From assembly GCF_024741135.1 (NCBI RefSeq), contig NZ_JANSUY010000003.1:1-64000 (forward strand): 64,000 bases of DNA, given 5' to 3'. The first letter of the stretch is position 1; the number at the start of each line of letters is the position of its first letter. This document shows positions 20,243 to 28,977 of the stretch, piece by piece. Both the position numbers and the translations under genes were made by a program. This DNA comes from Aquiflexum gelatinilyticum (GTDB lineage Bacteria > Bacteroidota > Bacteroidia > Cytophagales > Cyclobacteriaceae). The notes under the pieces are model-generated. The model searched no databases and was not told the origin of the DNA. It saw only the letters and a list, made by a program, of their open reading frames with translations.

Positions 20243-21334
20243 CTAAATTGTTTCCTTCAATATATCCTCAAGCCTTTTAGCAACCTCCTTGGCATAAAAA
20301 TTTTCTTTGGCAAACTGAAAGTTATAATCACTGATTTCTTGAATTGCATCTAAGTTAGATAGAAGGTCCTGAATTTTTCCAACTGTTTCTGTAGACAATG
20401 CTTCGAAGGGATTAATTGAAATCCCCATTTTTCCCTCAATAAAAAAATCTTTTACTCCTCCAACAATTGAGGTAACCAAAGGTAAACCAAATGCCATTGC
20501 TTCCAAAAGGCAAATAGGCATTCCCTCGCCATGCATACTTGGAAATAGAAATACATGGGAGGATAAAAAAGCATCCTTCTTTTCCTTGCCCGAAATATGT
20601 CCCAAAAATTCAATATTTGTGATCATTTCAGATTGGACATAATCTTTCAAAGAATCTAATGCTGAACCACTCCCTGCAATTTTGAATTGAAGTTGTTTAT
20701 TTGGGAGTTGGTTTTGAAGTTCCCTGAATAAATTTACAGCTTCAAAAATTCCTTTTTCCTTTTCTATTCTTGCCATAAATAAGAATACAATAGGAAAATT
20801 AGTATGTTCATTCCATATTTTCCTCGAAATTAGGCCATCGGTAAGGAAAGAATCAACTACAGTCGTTTCAATATATATTTTTTGATTAAAACCCCATGAA
20901 ACCAATTTCTCCTTAAACTCGGAGGCTAAGACTACCATAGAGTCTACTTTTTTGAATGATTTTAGAGGATATGCATTTGATTGCTTGTATTTGTCTGTTT
21001 TTATTTCATATTCTTTATCCCAACCATGAAAAAAAACTACCATTTTTTTGTCTAAAAGTTTGAGAATATTGATATACACTTGATCTCTTTTACACCCTGT
21101 GGCTGCAAAGGAGGTGTTTATCAAAAAAACATCATATTGGTTATTGATTAAATGAATCAAAAATTTGGAATAATCTAAAATGTATTGAAAAATAACTTTA
21201 GGACTTCTGATTGTACTCTTATTCCCCCTGAAAAAAAATTCATAATTATTTCCCATTACTTTTTTGAGGGAGGAAAAATAAACCGCAACCCCTCCGGGTT
21301 TGTCAAAATATGGAGTAAGTATCAATACTTTCAT
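20243..21334 (-). CDS. Glycosyltransferase, GT4 family (paralogue of the gene at 31,936)
   Basis: A 363-residue GT-B enzyme. It opens with LILTPYFDKPGGVAVYF, a GGVA glycine loop typical of GT4 N domains, and has the EX7E motif at E270/E278 (HGEGMPICLLEAM). It is clearly paralogous to the plus-strand GT4 at 31,936-33,057: both share FFRGN, YxLINTS, FFHGW-K-YE and AMAFGxP segments at matching positions. It is separated from the upstream mannose operon by 383 bp containing a 10-bp tandem repeat, so it may have its own promoter. Donor unknown. Confidence 0.88.
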   Translation of the reverse strand: MKVLILTPYFDKPGGVAVYFSSLKKVMGNNYEFFFRGNKSTIRSPKVIFQYILDYSKFLIHLINNQYDVFLINTSFAATGCKRDQVYINILKLLDKKMVVFFHGWDKEYEIKTDKYKQSNAYPLKSFKKVDSMVVLASEFKEKLVSWGFNQKIYIETTVVDSFLTDGLISRKIWNEHTNFPIVFLFMARIEKEKGIFEAVNLFRELQNQLPNKQLQFKIAGSGSALDSLKDYVQSEMITNIEFLGHISGKEKKDAFLSSHVFLFPSMHGEGMPICLLEAMAFGLPLVTSIVGGVKDFFIEGKMGISINPFEALSTETVGKIQDLLSNLDAIQEISDYNFQFAKENFYAKEVAKRLEDILKETI

Positions 21335-21717
21335 AAATCAGTGTGGTGAAAGTAATTCTTAGCAAATCAAATGCTTTAAATTACAAATGCAAAAACTTTC
21401 AATAACTTTCAATAACTTTCAATAACTTTCAATTATTCATTTTAAATGTGTAAATATAACAGATAGCAAAATTTCCTTTCAAATTGAAACAATTTTTGTT
21501 TTCCATTATTTAAAAACCCAATATTTACTTCCATCCCAATGAAATTGGAATTAGGCTTAAAAAACCTCTTTTTAGTAGTCTATATCCATCAGTGTTTTCA
21601 ATTACAAACAAATGGGACTATCCAAATTAGAATACTGGATTGAAATAATATTTTGGTTATTGAGGGTTAAGATTTTACTTTCTGGGCATCTTTGTTTTTT
21701 TAAACATTTATGTGCTT
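21335..21717. other. Spacer with tandem repeat, upstream of a GT4 gene
   Basis: Holds the 10-bp tandem repeat at 21,391-21,434 and otherwise AT-rich sequence with no supported gene. Confidence 0.55.
21391..21434. repeat. 10-bp tandem repeat (AATAACTTTC)
   Basis: Three perfect units (21,401-21,430), preceded by a one-mismatch unit (AAAAACTTTC) and followed by a partial one. It lies 57 bp upstream of the GT4 start codon. The 10-bp period is close to one helical turn. Confidence 0.9.
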
Positions 21718-22296
21718 TCAGTGAAAGTATCTTTTGTAGTTTCTATGATAACTTAAATGATCGATTCTTCTGTTCCTTATTTTTTTTGCAGGATTTCCTG
21801 CATAAATAGACCATGGTTCAGTATCCTTAGTTATGACAGAGTCAAGGGCAACAGCCGTACCTTCTGCAATTGTTCTTCCGGGAAGCACGGAGACACCCAA
21901 AAAAAGGCTTGCATTATCCTGAATAACCACCGAAGCACCTACGGTAGGGTATTCAGGATCATCCAAATCGTGTCCTAAAGTCATAATTTTGATGTGCCCT
22001 GCTAAATCAACATTGTCTCCTATTCGAATTCCTCTCCTTCCATCCAATAGTGAATCGTGTCCAATGGAACAATTCGACCCAATAACAATATTCCAAGGGG
22101 AATATACCCTCAAGCCCATTTGGATATTGGTGTCCTTACCAATTTTCATTCCATAAATGTATTTATAAATTAATCTTCTCAGAAAATAACTTGGAATCCT
22201 TGATACAATATGGTTGGCAAAGCTTAAATAAAAAAAATGAAAATATTTGATGACTTCACCTTTAAATCCGCTTTTTTTGAACCTATTTGTTTTCAT
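21718..22296 (-). CDS. Left-handed beta-helix acyltransferase (WcaF/CysE-like)
   Basis: A 192-residue hexapeptide-repeat O-acetyltransferase. After an amphipathic N terminus, repeats of the [LIV]-G-x4 type run from about residue 55 to 155 (MKIGKDTNIQMG, IVIGSNCSIGHDS, IRIGDNVDLAGH), ending with the usual SIYAGNPAKKIRNR loop. LGHD supplies the likely catalytic His. The family transfers acetyl from acetyl-CoA to sugar hydroxyls. Its start overlaps the end of the upstream gene by 14 bp, which supports translational coupling as the last gene of the mannose operon. It probably acetylates the exopolysaccharide or a precursor (inference). Confidence 0.88.
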   Translation of the reverse strand: MKTNRFKKSGFKGEVIKYFHFFYLSFANHIVSRIPSYFLRRLIYKYIYGMKIGKDTNIQMGLRVYSPWNIVIGSNCSIGHDSLLDGRRGIRIGDNVDLAGHIKIMTLGHDLDDPEYPTVGASVVIQDNASLFLGVSVLPGRTIAEGTAVALDSVITKDTEPWSIYAGNPAKKIRNRRIDHLSYHRNYKRYFH

Positions 22297-23449
22297 ATTC
22301 TTTATTATGATTTTGATATAGGTAATAACTTAAACCTGCAAACATCCATGCATTGTTCCAACGCATGAAAATAGTTTTATCCTTGTAATGCTTATGTATC
22401 CTAAAATAAAAACCACCGTTTTTATCTTGCATGTTATTGCACATCCATAATCCTACTTTCTTGGCCAAGTCCAACTTTCCAAATCGACTTAAGGATAAGA
22501 GAGACTGCGCAGCGGCAGTGCTGTCTATGGGGAAAATTTTGTTGTCATAAAATTTTGGAATCTCTTCATTTTCAAAAAAATTTGTGATATAAAATTGAAG
22601 GCCCTTTTCAAATTCATTCTTAAACTCTTGATCCTTACACAAATTCATGTAAGCGTCAATGCAATCCAAATTATAACCGGTATGGTAGTTGTCTGCCCAA
22701 GATCTTGCATCATGCATGGCATAAGGCCAAGAACCATTTTCTTTCTGAACCCTTGTCACATATTGGACAGCTGTTTTGGCTATCTTTTTCAATTCAGGGT
22801 CTGAATTGAAAAAATAAGCTTGTGAAAGTAATCTCGCTGCTTTTAAAGATGCATTCAATACAAATTGTTTGTCAACCGGCGAATATGAAAAGCAAAAGAG
22901 ATCACCTTCATAAGAGCGGTTGAGGTCTTTTAATACGAAATTAACAGCATCCAAAATAATTTCTTTGATCTTTTCATTTGGGAAAATCAAATAACTTTCG
23001 AAAAGTGAGTTAGTGATGATGCCAGTGGCAACGCTTGTAGGTACATAAGCATTGATTTTTGTATACCTCGCCTCCCAATCAAAATCATAACCCCAACATA
23101 TACCGCTATAACCAACTGACTTGTTTTTGACCAAAAGTTCGAGAAGAAATCCAATTTCTTTTTTATAAAACGCCTCATCTGAAGGGATTGCTTTTGCCAA
23201 ATACGAATAAGCTTGAATACAAAGACCGATTGTAACAGGGTTTAGTCCCTTTTTTACACCAAGAACCTTCCTCAGATTGATGGGTATCCTTTTACAAACT
23301 TGTTGGGCCCCAAACCTTATCAACCTAGATCTAAGTAGAGGGAGTTTGAAGTAGGGAGACAAAAGAGTATCATAAGGATCGTAGCCTTTATATTTATTGT
23401 TTATTATATGCTCCTGAAGTCTAAGTGTGCCTGAAAGAATATCATTCAT
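22283..23449 (-). CDS. Alpha-toroid protein of polysaccharide loci (VpsJ-like), function unknown
   Basis: A 388-residue soluble protein without signal peptide. Helical repeats carry aromatic and glycine motifs (YSGICWGYDFDWEAR, ENGSWPYAMHDARSWADNYHTG split by charged loops, DKNGGFYFRIHKHYKDK, FMRWNNAWMFAGLSYY), as in (alpha/alpha)-toroid proteins of the VpsJ / N-acylglucosamine epimerase-like type. Homologues in Bacteroidota polysaccharide clusters are often annotated as hypothetical or misnamed delta-aminolevulinic acid dehydratase. It lies 40 bp after the GDP-mannose dehydrogenase and overlaps the acetyltransferase, so it is in the same operon. A role in uronic-acid processing is possible but unproven. 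Confidence 0.75.
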   Translation of the reverse strand: MNDILSGTLRLQEHIINNKYKGYDPYDTLLSPYFKLPLLRSRLIRFGAQQVCKRIPINLRKVLGVKKGLNPVTIGLCIQAYSYLAKAIPSDEAFYKKEIGFLLELLVKNKSVGYSGICWGYDFDWEARYTKINAYVPTSVATGIITNSLFESYLIFPNEKIKEIILDAVNFVLKDLNRSYEGDLFCFSYSPVDKQFVLNASLKAARLLSQAYFFNSDPELKKIAKTAVQYVTRVQKENGSWPYAMHDARSWADNYHTGYNLDCIDAYMNLCKDQEFKNEFEKGLQFYITNFFENEEIPKFYDNKIFPIDSTAAAQSLLSLSRFGKLDLAKKVGLWMCNNMQDKNGGFYFRIHKHYKDKTIFMRWNNAWMFAGLSYYLYQNHNKEYENK

Positions 23450-23489
23450 TTGAAGAATATTATATTTTTTTAAATAAAATGCAACTTAT

Positions 23490-24797
23490 TTACCAACACA
23501 AACCATGATAATTGGCTAAATCCTCTAATTCTTCTATTCTAACAAGATCGATTACAGCCGATTTTTTTGAAAGTTCAGATTTAAATTTTTTACCTTCAAA
23601 GTTTTTATGGTTGATTAAAATGATATCCGCACTGTCAATGGCTTCCACCGGATCATTGGTGATGAGATCCGATAAATGGGGCAAATGTTCATCTATAAAT
23701 TGTTTATTTGCGCCAACTAATTTTGAAAGGTGTACGTTTTTATCATATATTGACAAAGAATATCCCTTTCCAATCATTTTTTCTGCCAAATCTACAGATG
23801 GACTATACCTCAAGTCATCTGTACCCTCCTTGAAACTTAAACCCATCAAAGCTATCTTTTTCTTTCCTGTTCTTTGTATTATCTCAAATGCAAGTCTTTT
23901 TTGGTTTTCGTTAGAATCATGTATCGCATTGAGAACCGGAGAAAGTAAGTAATGGTCATGTGCTAAGGTGACCATACCCTTCAGATCTTTAGGAAGACAA
24001 GATCCCCCATATGCAAAACCGGGTTTGAAATAAGCAGGTGAAATATTGAGATGGGTATCTTTGCAGAATATTTGCATCACTTGATGTGAATCTATTTCAA
24101 GTGCCTTACAAATATTTCCAACTTCGTTGGCAAAGGTGATTTTTAGGGCGTGGAACGAATTGTTCACATATTTTATGATTTCTGCAACTTCTATTTCAGT
24201 TATCTCAATAGGAGCATCAAGTTCTTCATAAATTGAAGCTACCTTTTTTAAGGCAAGTTCATGATCACCCCCAATTACAGTAACTGCAGGGTTATAGTAA
24301 TCTTTTACAGCCGAACCTTCTCGAAGAAATTCAGGATTAGATACAACGGAAAAGGCAACCCCTCTTTTTTTGCAGGAACTATTTTCTATAATTTCGCCGA
24401 TTTTTTTATTGGTGCCCGGCATTACTGTACTCCTGATGATGACAACATGGAAGCTATCTTTCTTAGCGAGAGCTTCCCCAATTTGTTCAGCTGTTTTATA
24501 AATATAACTCAAATTTAAATGGCCCTGAGGAGAAGAAGGAGTACCTACACAAAGAATACTTACTTCTGAATTCAAAACGGCTTCCTCAGCAAAAACAGTT
24601 GCAGTTATTTTGCCTCTTTTAAACTCCTCTAAAATAATTGAATCTATATCTTTTTCTACAATAGTAGGCAATCCCTGATTAATCAGGTCTACTTTGAATT
24701 GATTTACATCAACTCCGATGACGTTGTGTCCATTTTTTGCGAGACAACCCAGGCTTACGCATCCAACGTAACCAAGTCCAAAAATTGAGATTTCCAT
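23490..24797 (-). CDS. algD: GDP-mannose 6-dehydrogenase (AlgD-like)
   Basis: A 435-residue UDP-glucose/GDP-mannose dehydrogenase family enzyme. The NAD-binding GLGYVG lies at 7-12. The central domain has IIKYVNNSFHALKITFANE (about 207-225) and the catalytic Cys is C267 in GGSCLPKD. Start, spacing and segments such as ISIFGLGYVG, NPEFLREGSA, ELDAPI, GTDDLRYSP and IGKGY match the AlgD subfamily better than UDP-glucose dehydrogenase. The reaction is a two-step NAD-dependent oxidation of GDP-mannose to GDP-mannuronate. Its gene follows the DUF354 gene by 6 bp and lies in the same operon as GDP-mannose pyrophosphorylase, which makes its substrate. Assignment to GDP-mannose rather than another sugar rests on this similarity and context. 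Confidence 0.87.
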   Translation of the reverse strand: MEISIFGLGYVGCVSLGCLAKNGHNVIGVDVNQFKVDLINQGLPTIVEKDIDSIILEEFKRGKITATVFAEEAVLNSEVSILCVGTPSSPQGHLNLSYIYKTAEQIGEALAKKDSFHVVIIRSTVMPGTNKKIGEIIENSSCKKRGVAFSVVSNPEFLREGSAVKDYYNPAVTVIGGDHELALKKVASIYEELDAPIEITEIEVAEIIKYVNNSFHALKITFANEVGNICKALEIDSHQVMQIFCKDTHLNISPAYFKPGFAYGGSCLPKDLKGMVTLAHDHYLLSPVLNAIHDSNENQKRLAFEIIQRTGKKKIALMGLSFKEGTDDLRYSPSVDLAEKMIGKGYSLSIYDKNVHLSKLVGANKQFIDEHLPHLSDLITNDPVEAIDSADIILINHKNFEGKKFKSELSKKSAVIDLVRIEELEDLANYHGLCW

Positions 24798-24803
24798 TTT
24801 TTT

Positions 24804-25826
24804 TTATTTAATATATTGTTTGATTTTATTTTCCATAAATGTGTTCATATCATCCCATTCGAGCAATAAATCTTCCCGTATTTTATCTTGAAGGTGGGCT
24901 TTAGTTTCAGATTGGAGTGATGAATTAATTGGTGCTATCGCATTTTCCAAAGGGTAATGTTCTAAAATACCACGATCAATCAGCAGCTGATTGGCTTTCA
25001 TTTCTCTGATACCGCAATAAATGCTAGGGACACCGAGCATAGAACCTTCCCTCGCCATGCTGTCACCCGAAGAAACAGTGAGTTTCGAATAGTAAATGAG
25101 AGAATGTATATCCTCTATAGGCTCCTCCAATAGGATCCAATTTGAAGGAAATTTATCTTTGATAGTTTTGTCTTCTAGTGAAAGTAAAAAAGGAAAGTTT
25201 TGATCGAGTTGGCTTGAAATACTGCAAACAATGGCATCCATCTGATTATAATAATTAAATGATTTATTGCTTACCTCTCTTACAAAAACGTAACCATAAG
25301 GCTTTAATCCAAATTTATCTAAGACAGCGGGGTTTGCTTTGAAGTAGGATGGGCTCAAGTAACTCCATTCCTTTAAACAGTTGAACCACTCAATTTTTGA
25401 TGATTTCTTTATGATGGGTGGGAAAAATAATTTTGTAGATAGAATTTCGTTTACTTTGTTGATGCCTTTTCTCTCTGGATCATCATAAAACTGTAATAAA
25501 GGTACCTTGCAATATAAACATGCCAAGGCCAATGGCGCACTGCTTGCAGCAAGGCAAAGGTCAATTTTTTTTTCCTTAATTATTTTGATAAAATCAGCGG
25601 TTCTGACAACATTTCCATCCCAAAAAATTGACCATTTTGTTCCTCTACTACTTCCAACTTTAATGCATTCAAAACTTGGGTATTCCTTTTGTATGATTTT
25701 TGGCAATTTTCCCCGATCAAGGTAACAGATAATTACATTCCAACCCTGTCCTTGAAGATTTTTTGAAATGTTTTTAAATAGATTTAATTGAGCTGGATGT
25801 TTTATATCGATTAAAATATTTTTCAT
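24804..25826 (-). CDS. DUF354 family protein (putative GT-B glycosyltransferase)
   Basis: 340 residues. It begins with the DUF354 hallmark ILIDIKHPAQLNLFKN and has a nucleotide-sugar-like C-terminal half containing SSGDSMAREGSMLGVPSIYCG (split as SSGDSMAREG and MLGVPSIYCG, about 256-276). The family has a UDP-GlcNAc epimerase/GT-B-like fold and is common in archaeal and bacterial surface-polysaccharide loci, where it is inferred to be a glycosyltransferase. It is the second gene of the operon: 50 bp after the GDP-mannose pyrophosphorylase gene and 6 bp before the dehydrogenase gene. Substrate unknown. Confidence 0.82.
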   Translation of the reverse strand: MKNILIDIKHPAQLNLFKNISKNLQGQGWNVIICYLDRGKLPKIIQKEYPSFECIKVGSSRGTKWSIFWDGNVVRTADFIKIIKEKKIDLCLAASSAPLALACLYCKVPLLQFYDDPERKGINKVNEILSTKLFFPPIIKKSSKIEWFNCLKEWSYLSPSYFKANPAVLDKFGLKPYGYVFVREVSNKSFNYYNQMDAIVCSISSQLDQNFPFLLSLEDKTIKDKFPSNWILLEEPIEDIHSLIYYSKLTVSSGDSMAREGSMLGVPSIYCGIREMKANQLLIDRGILEHYPLENAIAPINSSLQSETKAHLQDKIREDLLLEWDDMNTFMENKIKQYIK

Positions 25827-25876
25827 AATACAAGAAAGCAGAGATTAACTTATTTTAAAATAAATAAAAAAAAAAA

Positions 25877-26875
25877 TCAAGATACAAGACTGGGGCTTTC
25901 CTTTTCAAGTTTTTCAAAAACCTGTTTTATTTTTTGAGATTCGTTTTTGTTAAGAATTAAAAATGCATCTTTAGTATAAACAAAGATGGTGTCTCTTAGA
26001 CCTACAAATTCTAAGTGAATATCTATTCCTATTCCCATATTGCCATTTTCATCGGTCGGATGTCCTTTTGATTTCAGATATTGATAAATCGATTCAAATG
26101 AACCCATGTCAGACCATTCAAATGAGGACGGAATCACTTTTATTTTTCTCGTTTTTTCCATAACTGCGTAATCAACCGATATCGAAGGGATTTCCATCGT
26201 CTCAATTTCTGGTAAGAAGTTATTTACCTTTTTTCTGAAGGCGTTAAAGGAGGTTTCGAACACTTGAGGAGCATGAAGTTTAAGTTCTTCCAAATAAGCA
26301 GAGGCTTTGAAGCAAAACATGCCGGAATTCCATAGAAAGTTTCCTGATTTCACAAAATCAGAGGCAATTTCCAAATCAGGTTTTTCCCGGAAACTGATTA
26401 CATGTTCCCCTTGGTATTCAATATAACCATACCCTGTCTCTACCCTTGATGGTAAAATTCCAAAAGTAACTAAATATCCATCTTTTGCCAGTTTTATTGC
26501 CTTCAATACATTATTTAAATATACGTCCCGGTTTTCAATCAAATGATCTGATGGAGTGACAAATAAAATATCGTCAGGCTCTGAGGAAAATGCTGCGAAT
26601 GCGATGGCAGCTGCAGTATTTCTTGGACATGATTCAATTATTTCATCATAATCTTGAATCCCCAATGAAAGTAAATCAGCATTTGATAATGAATAATTAT
26701 CTTTATTTCCAACTACCATAATTTGATCGCAAAATCCTTCATTTCTAAAAACGGTCTTCTGAAAGAGGCTTTGGTTGTCAAAAATCGGTATATATTGTTT
26801 TGGCCTAGACTTCCTGGAAAGCGGCCATAACCTGCTTCCAACCCCTCCCGACAAAATTACATTTATGATTTTCAT
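25877..26875 (-). CDS. manC: Mannose-1-phosphate guanylyltransferase
   Basis: A 332-residue nucleotidyltransferase with the signature VILSGGVGSRLWPLSRKSRPKQ (at about 7-28, here split: SGGVGSRLWPLSR and RPKQ), SCPRNTAAA (about 83-91), TPSDHLI, and the sugar-binding FREKPD and WNSGMF motifs. It transfers GMP from GTP to mannose-1-phosphate, giving GDP-mannose, the substrate of the dehydrogenase two genes downstream. It is the monofunctional length, without the C-terminal phosphomannose-isomerase domain of about 470-residue ManC/AlgA proteins. It is the first gene of a five-gene minus-strand operon and is divergent from a GT4 gene 328 bp away. Confidence 0.95.
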   Translation of the reverse strand: MKIINVILSGGVGSRLWPLSRKSRPKQYIPIFDNQSLFQKTVFRNEGFCDQIMVVGNKDNYSLSNADLLSLGIQDYDEIIESCPRNTAAAIAFAAFSSEPDDILFVTPSDHLIENRDVYLNNVLKAIKLAKDGYLVTFGILPSRVETGYGYIEYQGEHVISFREKPDLEIASDFVKSGNFLWNSGMFCFKASAYLEELKLHAPQVFETSFNAFRKKVNNFLPEIETMEIPSISVDYAVMEKTRKIKVIPSSFEWSDMGSFESIYQYLKSKGHPTDENGNMGIGIDIHLEFVGLRDTIFVYTKDAFLILNKNESQKIKQVFEKLEKESPSLVS

Positions 26876-27203
26876 GAGATAGATAGTTTATTAAATTAGA
26901 TTGAAATTGATGTAAAAATAACACAAAAAACAAAAAACAAAATATAAAATACAAAAATATATATTTAAATTGGTTTTTAATCAAAAGTATCTTCTACAAA
27001 TTTCTCCCAAAATGCTACATACTTTTCAAAAATAAAATAATTCTTTGAAATTGCACACCTGTTTTGAAAACAAACATTTGAAGAATGTATCTGATTGCCA
27101 TCAAATTAAGAAACAATGCAGGATTTTTTTTTGAAGGATATATTGGTTAGGAATGCTAAAATTAATTAGTATTGGAATTTATTTGATCGAAAATTTATCT
27201 TAA
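26876..27203. other. Divergent promoter region
   Basis: An AT-rich 328-bp region between manC (minus) and a GT4 gene (plus). It must carry both promoters; no exact TAnnTTTG element was fixed and no hairpin was seen. Confidence 0.5.
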
Positions 27204-28325
27204 ATGGATTCCAGAAAAATGACAATTTTATTTTTTATCGGTTCCTTAACCTCAGGAGGTAAGGAAAGAAGATTGCTTGAACTCATTACTTTCTTGGGAA
27301 GGAATGATAAATACCGGCTTGTTTTGGTAACTAAAAAGACTGAAATTTATTTCGAAAATTTCAAATTTCTAAATATCGAATGGGTGCAAATGGAAAGTGA
27401 AAAAATTGGTTTAAAGACTTTTTCTGGCTTTTTTCAAATTGCAAAAAGAGTAAAACCCGACATCATACACACATGGGGTAATATTCAAACCTTAGTAACT
27501 ATACCTTTTTTGGTAAAATTCCATAAGACAAAACTGGTAAATAGTCAAATTACTTCGGCCCCACCGAAAATTTTTTTAAAAGAGAAAATTGTTTCAAACA
27601 TTAACTTCTTCTTTTCGGATGTAATCCTTTCTAACTCTTTTGCGGGCTTGGAAGCCTACAACCCACCAAAATTAAAAAGCAAAGTGATTTACAATGGGGT
27701 TAATTTTAATCGATTCCAAAAATTGTTACCCATAAATGAAATAAAAGAAAGATATGACTTAAACAAGAAATTTACCTTTGTTATGGTTGCCTCTTTTTCA
27801 GCAAATAAAGATTACCTAAGATTTTTTAAAATTGGAATTGAAATTGGAAAAATAAGGGATGACGTCAAATTTATTGGGATAGGATTTTTTAAGGGTGGTG
27901 GAGAGGGCCTTTTTCAGGAATGCGAAAAATTGACAAGTGGACATCCTAATCTTGTGCCAATGGCAGGAACCACCCATGTTGAATCCCTCATCAATGCAGC
28001 TGACATTGGGGTGCTATTTTCGAACAAAAAAGTACACGGGGAAGGAATTTCCAATGCATTGATTGAGTATATGGCTTTAGGTAAGCCTGTAATAGCAAAT
28101 GATGCCGGAGGAACCAAAGAAATTGTAGAGAATGAAATTAACGGATATTTGGTCAATGACGAACCAGAGGTGGTTATTGCTAATTTGATAAATGATTTAT
28201 TAAATGATCCTGAAAAAATGGAAACTATGGGGAAAAAATCCAAAGAACGGATATTCAAGGATTTTTCTTTAGACAGGATGGGTAAATCTTTTGAGGAAGT
28301 TTACAATGGTTTGATTTTGGAATAG
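27204..28325 (+). CDS. Glycosyltransferase, GT4 family
   Basis: A 373-residue GT-B glycosyltransferase. The N domain starts ILFFIGSLTSGGKERR, with the GG[KA] phosphate-binding loop. DIIHTWGNIQ lies near 88-97. The C domain has the EX7E motif (GEGISNALIEYMALGKPVIANDAGG). Unlike the paralogous GT4 pair at 20,243 and 31,936, this one resembles the WecG/TagE-like GT4 enzymes using UDP-sugars, but donor assignment is not reliable. It is monocistronic as far as can be seen, with long spacers on both sides. Confidence 0.88.
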   Translation: MDSRKMTILFFIGSLTSGGKERRLLELITFLGRNDKYRLVLVTKKTEIYFENFKFLNIEWVQMESEKIGLKTFSGFFQIAKRVKPDIIHTWGNIQTLVTIPFLVKFHKTKLVNSQITSAPPKIFLKEKIVSNINFFFSDVILSNSFAGLEAYNPPKLKSKVIYNGVNFNRFQKLLPINEIKERYDLNKKFTFVMVASFSANKDYLRFFKIGIEIGKIRDDVKFIGIGFFKGGGEGLFQECEKLTSGHPNLVPMAGTTHVESLINAADIGVLFSNKKVHGEGISNALIEYMALGKPVIANDAGGTKEIVENEINGYLVNDEPEVVIANLINDLLNDPEKMETMGKKSKERIFKDFSLDRMGKSFEEVYNGLILE

Positions 28326-28977
28326 GTCAATTCTTTTTCCTTCAAATCATTGTTTGCGTAAAATTTAGGATTATCTCATTAGAAAATTTAAATAAATAAA
28401 ATGAATAGTTTAGGTATAATTTACCTGTCCTGATTGAAGCAACGAAGCATGACCCTGAGTGAGGTAACAAATTATAGGCCATTGACCAATTAAATTGAAA
28501 GTCATATGTCCTAACTAGAGAAATGGCTTTAAATCAAATAATGTTAAAAATACCTCGATTGAGGATGGTAACATTCCATTTAATTACTGATAAATATTTT
28601 TTTGAAGGAAATTTGTGGAAGGTATTCTCGATTTGATTTGAAATATTGACTATCCTTAAAATTATTGTACCTGTGAAATCTTCTTGCAACTTTCATTTCT
28701 GATAATAATATTTGTTTTATTGATATGATGGTCTTACCCCATAAAGCCTTATCTATTGAAGAAAATAAAAATTGAATTTATCTCTGCAGACTTCCAAAAG
28801 GGTTTAATAAATAGGTTAATTGGTGAACTTGCTTAAATTTAATTGATCGAATTACCTATGGTAAGTATGAATTATAAAATAATTCACACATTTGTAAAAG
28901 AATAGAAAATATCCAAAGTTGTATTCATTCCTTATCTCGTTAATCACCAAATTATTTTTCAATTAATTACTACCAAA
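28326..28977. other. AT-rich gene-free spacer
   Basis: 652 bp, with many stops in all frames. No terminator, repeat or gene was recognised. Confidence 0.5.
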
